38,094 nt of DNA, from positions 1 to 38,094 of the IMG/VR virus record IMGVR_UViG_3300032287_003506; one strand, 5' to 3'. Position numbers and translations under genes: made by a program. Shown piece after piece: positions 1 through 8,791 of this stretch; position 1 is the first letter of the stretch; each line of letters starts with the position of its first letter. A model generated the notes under the pieces. It saw nothing but the letters and a program-made list of their open reading frames with translations, was not told where the DNA came from and made no database searches. The DNA is from a virus.

Positions 1-123
1 GGCCAGAGAGGTAGACATCACTTCCGGCGAGGAAACTATCGGGAGTGTTGTCAATCAGGATCGAGCCCGCAGCACCCGTCGAGCCGGTCTTGTCCCACGA
101 GATGTAGGGGTTCTTGAAGGCAA
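1..123. repeat. Terminal direct repeat (left copy), circular-closure overlap
   Basis: Bases 1-123 are identical to 37972-38094. The copy lies inside one long coding frame that continues across the joined ends. The simplest reading is an assembly overlap of a circular or circularly permuted molecule, so the unique genome is 37,971 bp. A true short terminal repeat of a linear virion DNA cannot be excluded, but it would have to cut a structural gene in half. Confidence 0.93.
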
Positions 124-2038
124 CGATTCGGGGGGCACTGCCTTTGTCTGTGTCGCCACCGAAGGCAAAGTCACCCGTGGCCCAGGAGACCAGGCATACC
201 AGGCGGCCCAGAGCGGTCTCTCCATTGGTCGGGATGTAGGAGCCACCGAAGCGATATAGCGCGAACAGCTCCGCCCCCGAGTTGGTTCGCGCGGGCAAGA
301 CCAGGCGGGCCATACGCGACGCCCGAGAGCCCTCGACGAGCTGGCCGTCTCCTGAGCCCTTGGAGCCATCGGAGTAGACCACATCGAGTAGGTTTGTGGC
401 GTCGCCCGCATCATCCACCTCGACGAGCTTGTACCAGACCGGGCGGCCTTCGGGGAGGTTGCCAGCATTGCGCAGCTCACCGAGGCGGAACAGAACCTGA
501 TCACCGCCCTCTTGCAGCCCTTCCAGGAGCACGTCCGAGAGAATCTCCACTCGAATATCGGTCACCGCCGTTAGGCTCGCCGCCACGCTCCGCAGCTCCG
601 CCACGCCCCAGACAGAGGCATCGGGCGACGACGACGAGGGGATGTCAAGAGGATCGGTATAGAACCAGTCAGAGCCCACCTTAAAGCCGAGGCGAAGGTT
701 CAAGCCAGAGAGCCCAGCAGCCGGAAGAATCTCCAGAGCCAGGGTTCGAGCGCCCGTCCAGTTTGCTGTCGCCGGAAGCGTCGAGTCAATCGTAAGGCCC
801 GCCGTGAGAAGACGCCCCGCACTTGCCAGAGAGGGATCGGATTGACCGCCCAGAGAGCCAGCAAGGGACGCCGTAGAGCCAAACCCCTGCCACACCTGGA
901 CAGTGCCCTGCCTGACCGCCAGGCGATTATCAGAGCTCGCCACGAGTCCGAGCTCCATCCGGGGGACGAAGAGACTGACACGGTTTACATCGGCCCCTTG
1001 GTTGGTACCCCGAATGATTGGCTGAGAGAACCCCACCTTAATCGAGCGGGGGGCAGTTGCAAGCCCGCGCAAGTCCACGAGCTGGCGAACCTGGAGAGAC
1101 TTATCGGGAAAGAGGAACGGCGACTGCCAGGATTTTACAGAGCCCGTAATAAGCGTAGAGCCACCCGTGTCGGAGTAGGCCGCGATGTCCAGATCCACCA
1201 CTTCCGAGTTTGTCGTGGAGTCCTCCGCCGCCGCCTCGTAGGAGACCACCGCCACGCGGGCGTACCCCGAGGTTTGAGCAGCATTGAGAAGGATCGCGTC
1301 CGACTGCACCGAGTCACCGACGCCCGTATCCGAGTCCAGCTCGACGGCGTTCCCCCCGTTACCGTCTTGGATGTTGGGCGAGTAGGAGGGAGCGCCCGCC
1401 CGAGTGTTCCAGAAGCCCGTCCCGGTCAGGTTCGAGGCGTTCCAAAAATCACTGTCAGGCTGCACAATCGAGTTCGCGGGAGCGATGGTACCGCCCGCCC
1501 CAGACGACGCGGGAGTCGCCGTGGTACCCGTGATAAAGTTCTGAGTCCAGGTCAGGCTGGAGAGACTCGTCAGTGTCTCGTGGTGAACCGTGGCCACGGG
1601 AGCGCCCGGCGTGTCTAGCTCCGTCAGAGCCGCCGCCGTGGTACCGTCTGTGCGTCGGAGCACCCCAGAGCCGTCCACGAGATACGCCACCGAGAGCGCC
1701 GTGGCGGTCTGGACAGAATCCGAGACCAGCGAGAGCGAGCTACCACCCTGGAGAATCTCCGTGGCGGACGCGCCCCCGAGCAGCCAGCGATACAGCTTTC
1801 CACCCGCGACAAAGACCGCCCCGCCATCGAACTCTACCGCCGCCCGGATCGGTGAGCCTAGAGCGGACGTGAGCTGACCCACGCGCCCAGGGCGAGACAG
1901 CAGATCATCCCCATCGAGCGTAAAGTTCGTCGCGACAGCAAGAGAACCCGGCCCGATGTCCTCGGAGCGCCGGGAAAGATCCAGCCCGCGCCAGCCGTCG
2001 TTCTGGCCGGGAGAGAGAGAGCCTTCAGCAAATACCAT
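1..2038 (-). CDS. Large tail protein, nozzle-like (N-terminal 679 codons; continues at 37971)
   Basis: This is the 5' part of a 1028-aa gene. It starts with ATG at 2038, which overlaps the upstream stop as TAATG, and begins MVFAEGSLSPGQNDGWRGLD. The frame is open to base 1 and joins the 36923-37971 segment in frame once the circle is closed. The sequence is rich in beta-strand-type residues (G, S, T, V, L) with repeated phrases such as AYLVDGSGVLRR and KLYRWLLGG, as in beta-propeller or nozzle proteins. Position after two adaptor-like genes and before the ejection proteins matches the tail tubular protein B (T7 gp12) slot of podoviruses. No specific catalytic motif was seen. The function is inferred from gene order and composition, not from a recognised family signature. 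Confidence 0.8.
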   Translation of the reverse strand, partial: MVFAEGSLSPGQNDGWRGLDLSRRSEDIGPGSLAVATNFTLDGDDLLSRPGRVGQLTSALGSPIRAAVEFDGGAVFVAGGKLYRWLLGGASATEILQGGSSLSLVSDSVQTATALSVAYLVDGSGVLRRTDGTTAAALTELDTPGAPVATVHHETLTSLSSLTWTQNFITGTTATPASSGAGGTIAPANSIVQPDSDFWNASNLTGTGFWNTRAGAPSYSPNIQDGNGGNAVELDSDTGVGDSVQSDAILLNAAQTSGYARVAVVSYEAAAEDSTTNSEVVDLDIAAYSDTGGSTLITGSVKSWQSPFLFPDKSLQVRQLVDLRGLATAPRSIKVGFSQPIIRGTNQGADVNRVSLFVPRMELGLVASSDNRLAVRQGTVQVWQGFGSTASLAGSLGGQSDPSLASAGRLLTAGLTIDSTLPATANWTGARTLALEILPAAGLSGLNLRLGFKVGSDWFYTDPLDIPSSSSPDASVWGVAELRSVAASLTAVTDIRVEILSDVLLEGLQEGGDQVLFRLGELRNAGNLPEGRPVWYKLVEVDDAGDATNLLDVVYSDGSKGSGDGQLVEGSRASRMARLVLPARTNSGAELFALYRFGGSYIPTNGETALGRLVCLVSWATGDFAFGGDTDKGSAPRIVAFKNPYISWDKTGSTGAAGSILIDNTPDSFLAGSDVYLSG

Positions 2039-2817
2039 TAGCACCGCCTCCTAGTTGCGGCAGGAGAGCAAAGGGGGGATCGAGTGGCCAGGGGAGAGCA
2101 CAAAGAAGCGCGGGCTCCAGCGGGAGAGCAGAGCGCCGCCCGTGTCCAGCCATCACACCCGCAGCTTCCAGAGTCTTCCCCACCGCCGCCTCCACCGCCA
2201 TCACCGTCGCCGCCTCCGTCAGTGTCGCAAGCGATCGCGGTATCTTCCACTGTGAGCCGCAAATCGGTAATATTTGTAGACGCGGTAATCACATTCAGAA
2301 CGCCCACCCACGTCTGAGAATGCGTAAACACGACTCGCCACCGACACGCCTGGGTACTTGTTACTGACCTCACGCCCGAGCTATTGGCCTGTGTTGTGGT
2401 AGCAGAGAACGCACCAGCTGGAACCGTCAGAGACCACGTATCAAGTAGCACCCACGCGCTACCTGTCCAGTAGTAAAGCGCAGCAGAACCACTACCCCCC
2501 GTAGAGGCGAACGGAGGCTCACCTTCCCCCGTCGTAGGGATCGAGCAGGCTGATTCCCCGTTTGCTATGTTGAGAGTCAGCGTCGCATTTCCGCGCCAGC
2601 TCGTGCAAATCTGGGCGGTCGTGTACCGGATCTCGACAACTTGAGAGACAAGAGGCGAGGCGACAAGACAGGGAACCGAGGAGCCGAGAGTGTCCGAATC
2701 GCTGGCAGAGACGCCCGTGGATGTGTCGCCAGGGGAGCCGTCTTGGAGTAGAGACGTAACCGACATATCCGCCCAGACGAGCCCGGCCAGTGTCCCGACG
2801 CCATAGCGGATTTCCAC
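2038..2817 (-). CDS. Virion-associated protein with Gly-rich linker and Cys-rich C-terminal repeats
   Basis: A 259-aa protein starting at GTG 2817, overlapping the previous stop as TAGTG. Residues 1-195 look like a beta-rich domain (SLTVPAGAF, WRVVFTHSQTWVGVLN). A linker of Asp and Gly follows at about 198-215, then a Cys-rich tail. The tail holds three 10-residue repeats, ALCSPAGARA, SLCSPLATRS and PLCSPAATRR, then Arg-Cys and stop. The gene sits between the adaptor-like gene and the large tail protein, so a role in the neck or tail is likely. The family is not recognised. The Cys repeats could form disulfides or bind metal, but this is a guess. Confidence 0.75.
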   Translation of the reverse strand: MEIRYGVGTLAGLVWADMSVTSLLQDGSPGDTSTGVSASDSDTLGSSVPCLVASPLVSQVVEIRYTTAQICTSWRGNATLTLNIANGESACSIPTTGEGEPPFASTGGSGSAALYYWTGSAWVLLDTWSLTVPAGAFSATTTQANSSGVRSVTSTQACRWRVVFTHSQTWVGVLNVITASTNITDLRLTVEDTAIACDTDGGGDGDGGGGGGGEDSGSCGCDGWTRAALCSPAGARASLCSPLATRSPLCSPAATRRRC

Positions 2818-3488
2818 TAGCTACCACCAAGCCCCAAGAACGGCCCGGCCCAGGGGGCGATCTCATCACGCCACCGGGGGAGCTGCGCCTCGAATGCTGG
2901 GTTGCCCGCCGCCGCTTGGCACACACGCCAGCAAGCGAACGCGTAAAGATGATGAAGCAGCACGTCCGGGCAGTCGTCAAAGTCTCCGCCCGTGGTCAGC
3001 ACCCGAGAGAGGCGACGCCCGCGAAGCAGAAGCGTACCATCGGCATTCGGGAACGGCCCGATCATCACATGGGAGCCACCGTCGAAGACGTGCTGAGGGA
3101 CGCCCGTCTCTGTGCCCAGTGGGTAGTAGTTTGGATACATAGAGATCCCGGCCCGGCGAACGCTCGTCACCGCGCCCGAGCTGGTGATCGTCCAGGTACC
3201 ACTCTCGCAGCTCCAGAGAGTTCCGTTTGTCGGAGTGCTCGTCATGGCGGCGTACTCCACGCGGCGAGTCCCCGAGCTGACCGCCAGAGTCGCCGACCCG
3301 CGAAGCTGGAGGAGATCGGAGCGGGAGAGGATCTGGTTTCCCTCAGAGAGAAACGTGGCGATCTGGTCGTCGCTTGCAATAGTATCCGTGTTGGGACCAG
3401 TTCCAGCGGGCAGGGACGCCACTCGGGAGTTGTTCTCTTCCCTTATGCGTGTCAGTACCTGATCTATTCCTGAAGCCACAGTAGCCAT
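2817..3488 (-). CDS. Head-tail adaptor-like protein (second of two)
   Basis: A 223-aa protein whose ATG at 3488 overlaps the upstream stop as TAATG. The N-terminus (MATVASGIDQVLTRIREENN) is helical, followed by a middle beta region and a helical C-terminus with FDDCPDVLLHHLYAFACWRV. This helix-sheet-helix plan, the length and its place downstream of the capsid match the gp11-like or gp4-like adaptor proteins that attach to the portal ring in podoviruses. The preceding gene has a similar plan, so the two may be related or may form successive rings. The assignment rests on order and general layout. No signature motif was seen. Confidence 0.68.
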   Translation of the reverse strand: MATVASGIDQVLTRIREENNSRVASLPAGTGPNTDTIASDDQIATFLSEGNQILSRSDLLQLRGSATLAVSSGTRRVEYAAMTSTPTNGTLWSCESGTWTITSSGAVTSVRRAGISMYPNYYPLGTETGVPQHVFDGGSHVMIGPFPNADGTLLLRGRRLSRVLTTGGDFDDCPDVLLHHLYAFACWRVCQAAAGNPAFEAQLPRWRDEIAPWAGPFLGLGGS

Positions 3489-4180
3489 TAAAGACTCGCC
3501 CTCCCGTATTCATTGGCCGCCAAAGCCTGGACACTCGGCAATAAATCATTATCGAAAAGATCCTTAAAGACTTGCATTCGCATCATGTTTTCTTTGCTGG
3601 GAAACTGAATGCAGCGTAGATACTTGGCGTAGGTCTCGACAGCAGGCGCGGCATAGTTGGGCAAGGGGAACACATCATCGTCGGAGATGGTCGTGGCCTC
3701 GGCGTCCCAGAGCCGCCCAGGAGTCCCAAAACCATAGACGCGCAGCCCCGCCGCCTGCGTGAACGTCGGGAGCGGGTAGAGAATGTAGTCCGGGCCAGCG
3801 ATCACCAGATAATCAGGAGTGTTTCCCGTGGCGGGAGTGTCGCGCCACTCGGGGACGTTCTTATCCATCCATGCCGCCGTGACGATGTTTCGCCCTTCGG
3901 CCAGAGAAATCTTCCCGCTGGGAGTCGTCACGCGCGCCGACTTGTTTTTGTAGAGCTCGCCAGAGTCCCCGCGTGGCTTACAGATCGAGGAGACCGGAGC
4001 TGATGTCGTGCCGTCTAGGTCGAAGTCAAAGTACGTCCAGAACCCGTCCGCCTCTTGCGCGACATGGTTTGTCGCGTCAATCAGGTTTTCATCGAGCATC
4101 AGTGGATCGTCAAAGCCCGGAGTCCCAGGCACCTCGACGAGCCCCAGGCGAATCCGGCGCTTCATCTCTCCTCGTGTCAT
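3488..4180 (-). CDS. Head-tail adaptor-like protein (first of two)
   Basis: A 230-aa protein beginning MTRGEMKRRIRLGLVEVPG. ATG 4180 was chosen because GAGG lies about 9 nt upstream, although the frame is open to a TTG at 4195. The early segment LMLDENLIDATNHVAQEADGF and the late helical segment APAVETYAKYLRCIQFPS suggest the mostly helical adaptor fold that docks on portal proteins (T7 gp11-type). The C-terminus overlaps the next gene as TAATG, which suggests coupled translation. A terminator hairpin lies just upstream of its ribosome binding site, so expression should be lower than that of the capsid and decoration genes. Function is inferred from position and layout. Confidence 0.7.
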   Translation of the reverse strand: MTRGEMKRRIRLGLVEVPGTPGFDDPLMLDENLIDATNHVAQEADGFWTYFDFDLDGTTSAPVSSICKPRGDSGELYKNKSARVTTPSGKISLAEGRNIVTAAWMDKNVPEWRDTPATGNTPDYLVIAGPDYILYPLPTFTQAAGLRVYGFGTPGRLWDAEATTISDDDVFPLPNYAAPAVETYAKYLRCIQFPSKENMMRMQVFKDLFDNDLLPSVQALAANEYGRASL

Positions 4181-4189
4181 ATTCTTAAA

Positions 4190-4233
4190 CCTCAAAAAAG
4201 AAACGGCAGGCAGGAAAGCCCTACCTGCCGTTT
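4190..4233 (-). terminator. Intra-operon terminator after the decoration gene
   Basis: Arms 4201-4214 and 4220-4233 pair over 14 positions with one G-U pair and a 5-nt loop. On the minus strand the stem is followed at once by a run of six T (4194-4199). The T run leads directly into the GAGG ribosome binding site of the adaptor gene. A leaky stop here would give much capsid and decoration mRNA and less mRNA for the tail genes. Confidence 0.85.
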
Positions 4234-4270
4234 AGAGCGTAGCTTGAGAGCTTCGCTTGTGGGGAGAAAA

Positions 4271-4657
4271 CTACCCGCCCGGCTTGGAGCTCACCAAAGC
4301 CGCAATGTACTTGATCGTCGCGCCCGTGCCCGTGAGATCGAGTCCTACTTTTGTAAAGTCGTCTTCGTGGCAAATCGGGATATAGAAAATCCCCGATTTT
4401 GGCGTGGTGGTGAGCGCGACCGTGGTCTTATTTCCGTCTACGTGCTCCACATAGCTACCGCCCAGAGTGGCGCAGCGCTTTGTGTTAAAGACTGCCGTGC
4501 CCGTGGACGAGCCGACCGCAGCACCCCAGTAGTAGATCTCGGCGTACATGGGAGTGTGGATATTGCCGCCCGGAATCTGCACCGCGTCGGAGTCTGCATC
4601 GGCAGTCACGGCGGTCTCGGAGTCCCGGAACATCTGAGTATTATCTTTAATTTGCAT
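4271..4657 (-). CDS. Capsid decoration or stabilising protein (predicted)
   Basis: A 128-aa protein that follows the major capsid gene by 11 bp and is followed by a terminator. It is beta-rich (MYAEIYYWGAAVGSSTG, GIFYIPICHEDDFTKVGLDL), has no membrane segment, and ends AALVSSKPGG. Its size, position and position before a terminator fit a small decoration or cement protein made in amounts like the capsid. No family motif was recognised, so the function is inferred from context. An alternative is a minor head protein. Confidence 0.65.
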   Translation of the reverse strand: MQIKDNTQMFRDSETAVTADADSDAVQIPGGNIHTPMYAEIYYWGAAVGSSTGTAVFNTKRCATLGGSYVEHVDGNKTTVALTTTPKSGIFYIPICHEDDFTKVGLDLTGTGATIKYIAALVSSKPGG

Positions 4658-4668
4658 CAGTTTTTCCT

Positions 4669-5688
4669 TTATGGCGAGTTGCGAACCTGGATGTTTTTAA
4701 TACGTCCAAGCCAGAAGTTCGAGGTCGGGAGGAAGCCAAAGAGCGCGTCTACCAGCTTCTCTTTATAGACTCCGTTTTGCGGAAGGTCTTGAGGCTCCAG
4801 CGATCCGCCCATCCAGTTCGCCATCTCGGCCATGTTCACGGCGAAGATCGAGCTATGGAGGTTCGTGCCATCCGTACCAATCGCGCCCGCCGTGGTCTCG
4901 TAGCCGGGCAGTACGTCGGTTTTGTCGGGGGCTAGGCCCGCAACATGGAACTGAGCATCATTCCACATCGGAATCGTGCGTCCAAAGGCGTCGGTGGTCG
5001 TCTTCAAAAGACCAGCGGTTTTTGTGGCGCTTTCGAGCTGCGCCATGAGCTCAATCCCGTTGATGAGCCGGATGTCCGACCCATTGGGCGAGCCCATTCG
5101 GTGGCAGAGGCGACGGATCAGGCCGTCCAGGGTATTGCCCGCGCTGGCAGAGACGCCATCGGGGGAGATGTCGAGCCCACCCGCGTCAATGTCGCACGAG
5201 GGGTCAATGTAATACTCAGACGGGTTGGAGAACATGTCTCGGAACCCCACGAACCCATCGGGATCAGCAGCGCCCGAGGCGAGCTTAGAGCCATTGATGA
5301 GATCATTGGAGAACTTGCGTCCCCACGATGTCGCAAAGCCCTTTGTCTGCACCGACCACGGCCCCGGCCCCTTGACCTTGCCTGCACTCCAAGCGCGAAG
5401 AAACGCAACGTCCGCTTGCATGGTGTGGCGAACAAGAGCAGCCCAGCCGGTTCGGGCTTTCGTCCGGGTCAGGATGGTATCGGCCTGCTTGTTGATCTTG
5501 CCCCAGCCAAGAGTCGGGAGTCCCTCTTCCTCGATACCGAACGCACTCGCAGAGAGCGAGTCGTCCTTCTCGAAGTCGAACAACTCAATCAGGTTGCCCG
5601 CTTTGTAGACCGCCTCGACAAACAGCTTATGGCGCTGGCTACCAGAGGCAATAGCAAGTTCACTTAGGGGAATTGGTTTATCAGCCAT
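4669..5688 (-). CDS. Major capsid protein
   Basis: A 339-aa protein starting MADKPIPLSELAIASGSQ, with AGGA about 9 nt before ATG 5688. Its length is typical for an HK97-fold capsid protein without a fused protease. It contains the segment DSLSASAFGIEEEGLPTLGW near the start, a long middle domain with YYIDPSCDIDAGG, and a C-terminal segment FGFLPTSNFWLGRIKNIQVR. It lies between a scaffold-like gene and a small decoration-like gene in the classic portal, scaffold, capsid order. The fold assignment is inferred from order, length and general look. The family was not recognised from a single motif. Confidence 0.85.
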   Translation of the reverse strand: MADKPIPLSELAIASGSQRHKLFVEAVYKAGNLIELFDFEKDDSLSASAFGIEEEGLPTLGWGKINKQADTILTRTKARTGWAALVRHTMQADVAFLRAWSAGKVKGPGPWSVQTKGFATSWGRKFSNDLINGSKLASGAADPDGFVGFRDMFSNPSEYYIDPSCDIDAGGLDISPDGVSASAGNTLDGLIRRLCHRMGSPNGSDIRLINGIELMAQLESATKTAGLLKTTTDAFGRTIPMWNDAQFHVAGLAPDKTDVLPGYETTAGAIGTDGTNLHSSIFAVNMAEMANWMGGSLEPQDLPQNGVYKEKLVDALFGFLPTSNFWLGRIKNIQVRNSP

Positions 5689-5723
5689 TTTTGTTTCCTT
5701 TCAAATTTCTAGAGCTTGTGGCC

Positions 5724-6491
5724 CTAGTCCATCGCCTCATCTAGCGACATGGTTTTACCAATCGCCGCCCCCGTAGGCAGAGATCGAGTAATGGTGGTGG
5801 CGGTCTTAGCCGCGCCGGTCTTAGCCGCAACGTGCCGGGCGACAGCATCCGCCTGAGCTTGCGCGAGCTTCTCCGACTGACGAGCCGCAAATTTTTGGAG
5901 ATCCGCAATCCCACGGCCCGCATCGGCCAGGGCGCGAACTGCCTCCTCATCGGTTCCGGGGAACTCCGCCAGGACTTTCGAGATTGCCGTTTCCTTCTCG
6001 ACGCCTGCCAGACGACCATCACGCTCCGCGATCTGGCTTTGGAGATGAGCCGCTTTCCACTCCGCCTGCCAGAGCGCCTCGGCAGCAGCAGGGGGGAGGT
6101 ACTGAGGGTCTAAGGGATCGAGCTGGGTTCGTGCCTGGATCGCCTGAGCCGTCGGGGTGAGCTCACCCATGAGACTCTCACGGCTTGCCTGCACCGCTTC
6201 GGCCTCGGCCTCGGCAGCAAGCGCAGCGCGGGCTTTCTCGACTTCCGCCAGCATTACTTCGTAGGAGACTCCCGAGGCAGTAGCCGCCGCCGCAATCTCG
6301 GCGTCCTGAGTCGCCACAACGACATCGGAGGCAGTGTCATCGGATTCGACAGGGACGACGGTATCGCTCTCGCCAGTATCGCCAGCGAGCGCCTCGGACT
6401 GGTCGGAACCCTCGACGATAGAAACACCTTCGTCAATCAGATCCGAAGAGCCCTCCAGCGACTCGTCCAAAGACATTTCGTTTTCTTCCAT
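5724..6491 (-). CDS. Scaffolding protein
   Basis: A 255-aa, acidic, Ala/Glu-rich protein. Residues 1-60 are very acidic and Ser-rich (MEENEMSLDESLEGSSDLID). The middle and C-terminal parts are predicted helical and coiled-coil (SYEVMLAEVEKARAALAAEA; AARQSEKLAQAQADAVAR), and it ends KTMSLDEAMD. This composition and the place between portal and capsid are typical of podovirus scaffolding proteins, which guide capsid assembly and then leave or are degraded. The ATG at 6491 lies 3 nt after a copy of the late promoter-like motif (6495-6521), so scaffold and capsid may have their own transcript. No protease motif was seen. Confidence 0.85.
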   Translation of the reverse strand: MEENEMSLDESLEGSSDLIDEGVSIVEGSDQSEALAGDTGESDTVVPVESDDTASDVVVATQDAEIAAAATASGVSYEVMLAEVEKARAALAAEAEAEAVQASRESLMGELTPTAQAIQARTQLDPLDPQYLPPAAAEALWQAEWKAAHLQSQIAERDGRLAGVEKETAISKVLAEFPGTDEEAVRALADAGRGIADLQKFAARQSEKLAQAQADAVARHVAAKTGAAKTATTITRSLPTGAAIGKTMSLDEAMD

Positions 6492-6494
6492 ATC

Positions 6495-6521
6495 TACCTA
6501 TACGCCAGCCATAGGCAGGGG
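6495..6521 (-). promoter_or_regulatory. Late promoter-like motif, copy C (scaffold and capsid)
   Basis: On the minus strand the site reads CCCCTGCC, then 4 variable bases, then CTGGCGTATAGGTA. The core is identical at 9440-9467 and 30250-30276. It ends 3 nt before the scaffold ATG. The TATAGG box (6497-6502) is 5 nt from the ATG, so a transcript starting at the usual distance would be leaderless. The copy overlaps the last codons and TAG stop of the portal gene. Promoter function is an inference from the repetition and the context. Confidence 0.65.
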
Positions 6522-8480
6522 AGATTGACCGCCACCGGCAAGGAACTCTTCAAGCGAAGGAGGAGTCTCCGGCATAGCGGAATCGCTGGGAGGCATGGGC
6601 ATTTCTGGAGACGCGCCCGCCACATCAGTCAAACCACTTCCCAGACTTGCTTCTAGCTCCGCCTCGATGGCTTGGGTCTCTAGTTTGGCCAGCTTGGCTT
6701 TTTCGAGTCCTTCGTGAGCGCGATAGGCCAGGGGCGAATGCAAGAGGCTCAAGACCAGCTCGCGGACGTCCGGGTCGGCAGGATCGCCCAGCAGCCCGCC
6801 GTTGTACATCTCCATGAGCTGCGCATCTTCCGCCTCGGGAGTGCGCGGCGTGGCGGAACCCTCGACGACCCGAACCGACGCCATTCCCATCTTAAGCGCT
6901 TCCAGACCGGAGTACACCAGCTCACGCTCCGACGGGTTGTTCTTATCGTCGAGCTCCCAGGCCCGCTTCTCCTCGACGTACTTGGAGACGATAATGCCGA
7001 TCCTGGTACCGCGTTGCTCCAGGAAGACTTCGACCTCGTGTGAGAACTCGGAGCCGCTTGTCTCATCGGCGTCTTTGAGGAGACGGATCGAGATACCAGA
7101 CGTGGCGTTTGGATCACCAGCGCCCGAGCTGACTCGGTGAACGCCGGACATTTCCGCCATCTCCTGCCGAAGATCGGACATGAAGCCGGTCACCTTGGCA
7201 AAGTCCAGCATGGGCGGCAAAGTGAACGATGGGGGCGAGAACCCGCGCTTATGCCAGATCTCACGGACGCGGGGAGTCTCGTCAATCCCAAACGACGGCG
7301 AGGAGAGCACGTCGGCCAGGTCTGCGCCCGCCTGATCGCCCTTCTCCCGAACCACGGTCAGCTTCTGATCACGAAGAGCGCCCAGGACGCGAGAGCGCAG
7401 GAGATTGTAATCCGACTGCGGGCCAAGCAGATCGGAGCCGGTACCGGAGTGATACGGCGTCCCGATCCCCTGAGTGCTACCCATCGGCAAGAGCGGGATC
7501 ATGGAGCACGGGAGCGCCTCGCGGTACTCTAGGCACTCGGAGCCACAGACGATAATCTCACGGCCTTCCGGGTAGCGCACAGAGGGAGCTTCGTACATGC
7601 GCTTAACGAGCTGCTGGTTGAGTGTCTTCCCGTCAGTCTGAGAGCCCCAGGGCGAGACGAACGAATCGAAGAGCGAGCCCATGTTCGTAGACTTGCGGGA
7701 GTCGCCAGGGGAGGCGGGAGCGCCCCACGTCGCCTCGATGTCCTCGTTCGTCATGCGCTGAACGTGAATCATCCACTGACACTCGTCCCAGCTTGTGCAG
7801 CGCGGATCAGCATAGACCTCATGGCCGGGTACGAACTGCTCGCGGTAGTTGCCCACGCGCCGAGCTTCGTACTTTGTCGGAGCGCCCTCTTCGTCCCACT
7901 CCACAGCGACATCGGCCATCGCGTTCGGGTCCCAGTATTGCCACAGGAACGCCGTGGTGGCCATCCAGGCATACGTCGCCATACGCTGGAGGATGAGGCG
8001 GAACTTATGGGTCGTGTTGTAGTGCTCAATGACCAGGCGCAGCTCTTTGGCCGCCGCCTCGTCCAGTTCACGGTCGGAGGATCTCGGCAGAACCTGCACA
8101 TCGGGTCGGTTGCTTGTGATTCGCGCCGTGGCGATCTTACAGAGCGGCTTGATGAGATTGACCGTCCGGTACCAGCGCTTGTCCGTCTTGTCCCGAACGT
8201 CCTGGAGACCTTTCTCGGGGTCCCAGTCTACCCACTGCCGCCCGTTGTAGTAGGACAGCGCCATCGCCCATTGACCCTCGAACTGGGAGCGCGACGACTG
8301 CGACAGCTCAAAGCGATCCGTGACCAGCTTGACCGCCTCTTCCCGCTTCTTCTCCCCCAGCTTCTTCGGCTCGCCCGAGTAGACAACCTCAGACGACGAC
8401 GGCCCCGACTCCAGCGACTCACGGCGCTTGAGAGGCAGAGGCTTCTTGGTAAACGGGTTACGAATAGCGGGCAGTGGCAC
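6498..8480 (-). CDS. Portal protein
   Basis: A 660-aa protein starting at GTG 8480 (MPLPAIRNPFTKKPLPLKRR). Typical podovirus-type portal features are visible. Early Trp/Tyr-rich text appears around residues 65-100 (QWAMALSYYNGRQWVDWDPE, DKRWYRTVNLIKPLCKI), and a core follows with YADPRCTSWDECQWMIHVQR. A later helical stem region includes SISIRLLKDADETSGSEF-type text, and a low-complexity Pro/Ser C-terminus ends LPMAGV. The portal forms the dodecameric DNA entry ring at one capsid vertex and binds terminase and adaptor. It is followed directly by scaffold and capsid. Its final codons double as part of a late promoter-like motif. Confidence 0.92.
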   Translation of the reverse strand: MPLPAIRNPFTKKPLPLKRRESLESGPSSSEVVYSGEPKKLGEKKREEAVKLVTDRFELSQSSRSQFEGQWAMALSYYNGRQWVDWDPEKGLQDVRDKTDKRWYRTVNLIKPLCKIATARITSNRPDVQVLPRSSDRELDEAAAKELRLVIEHYNTTHKFRLILQRMATYAWMATTAFLWQYWDPNAMADVAVEWDEEGAPTKYEARRVGNYREQFVPGHEVYADPRCTSWDECQWMIHVQRMTNEDIEATWGAPASPGDSRKSTNMGSLFDSFVSPWGSQTDGKTLNQQLVKRMYEAPSVRYPEGREIIVCGSECLEYREALPCSMIPLLPMGSTQGIGTPYHSGTGSDLLGPQSDYNLLRSRVLGALRDQKLTVVREKGDQAGADLADVLSSPSFGIDETPRVREIWHKRGFSPPSFTLPPMLDFAKVTGFMSDLRQEMAEMSGVHRVSSGAGDPNATSGISIRLLKDADETSGSEFSHEVEVFLEQRGTRIGIIVSKYVEEKRAWELDDKNNPSERELVYSGLEALKMGMASVRVVEGSATPRTPEAEDAQLMEMYNGGLLGDPADPDVRELVLSLLHSPLAYRAHEGLEKAKLAKLETQAIEAELEASLGSGLTDVAGASPEMPMPPSDSAMPETPPSLEEFLAGGGQSPLPMAGV

Positions 8481-8483
8481 GGA

Positions 8484-8789
8484 TTAGGCTCCGGTCTCGG
8501 GAACTTCGCTGGTCTCGACAGTCTCGGATACTTCACTCGCCTTGACTTGTTCGGCCAGCAGCTCCAGGAACTTGCCTAGCTCACGGACGAAGGCAGCTTG
8601 GCGGGGGGAGATGAACGGGAAGGTCTTCAGTCCATCGCGGACAATTCGCATCATGGGCTTAATGCCCGCAATCGCGCCGGGAGTCAGGAGGGACAAGGCA
8701 TCGAAGGCGGGCTCGGTCGGAGCGGACAGTTCGGCGATCTTTTCCGGCTCGGCATCTGGAGATTGTATGGGCTTGGTTCTGTTTGCCAT
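8484..8789 (-). CDS. Hypothetical protein upstream of portal
   Basis: A 101-aa protein, MANRTKPIQSPDAEPEKIAE. ATG 8789 was chosen because it lies 2 nt after the upstream gene's TAG; the open frame extends further but overlaps that gene. The N-terminus is polar. The middle (ALSLLTPGAIAGIKPMMRIV) is mildly hydrophobic, and the C-terminus is acidic (ASEVSETVETSEVPETGA). It lies 3 bp before the portal start, so the two are probably translated together. Family and function are not recognised. A small head-assembly factor is possible from its place only. Confidence 0.65.
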   Translation of the reverse strand: MANRTKPIQSPDAEPEKIAELSAPTEPAFDALSLLTPGAIAGIKPMMRIVRDGLKTFPFISPRQAAFVRELGKFLELLAEQVKASEVSETVETSEVPETGA

Positions 8790-8791
8790 GA

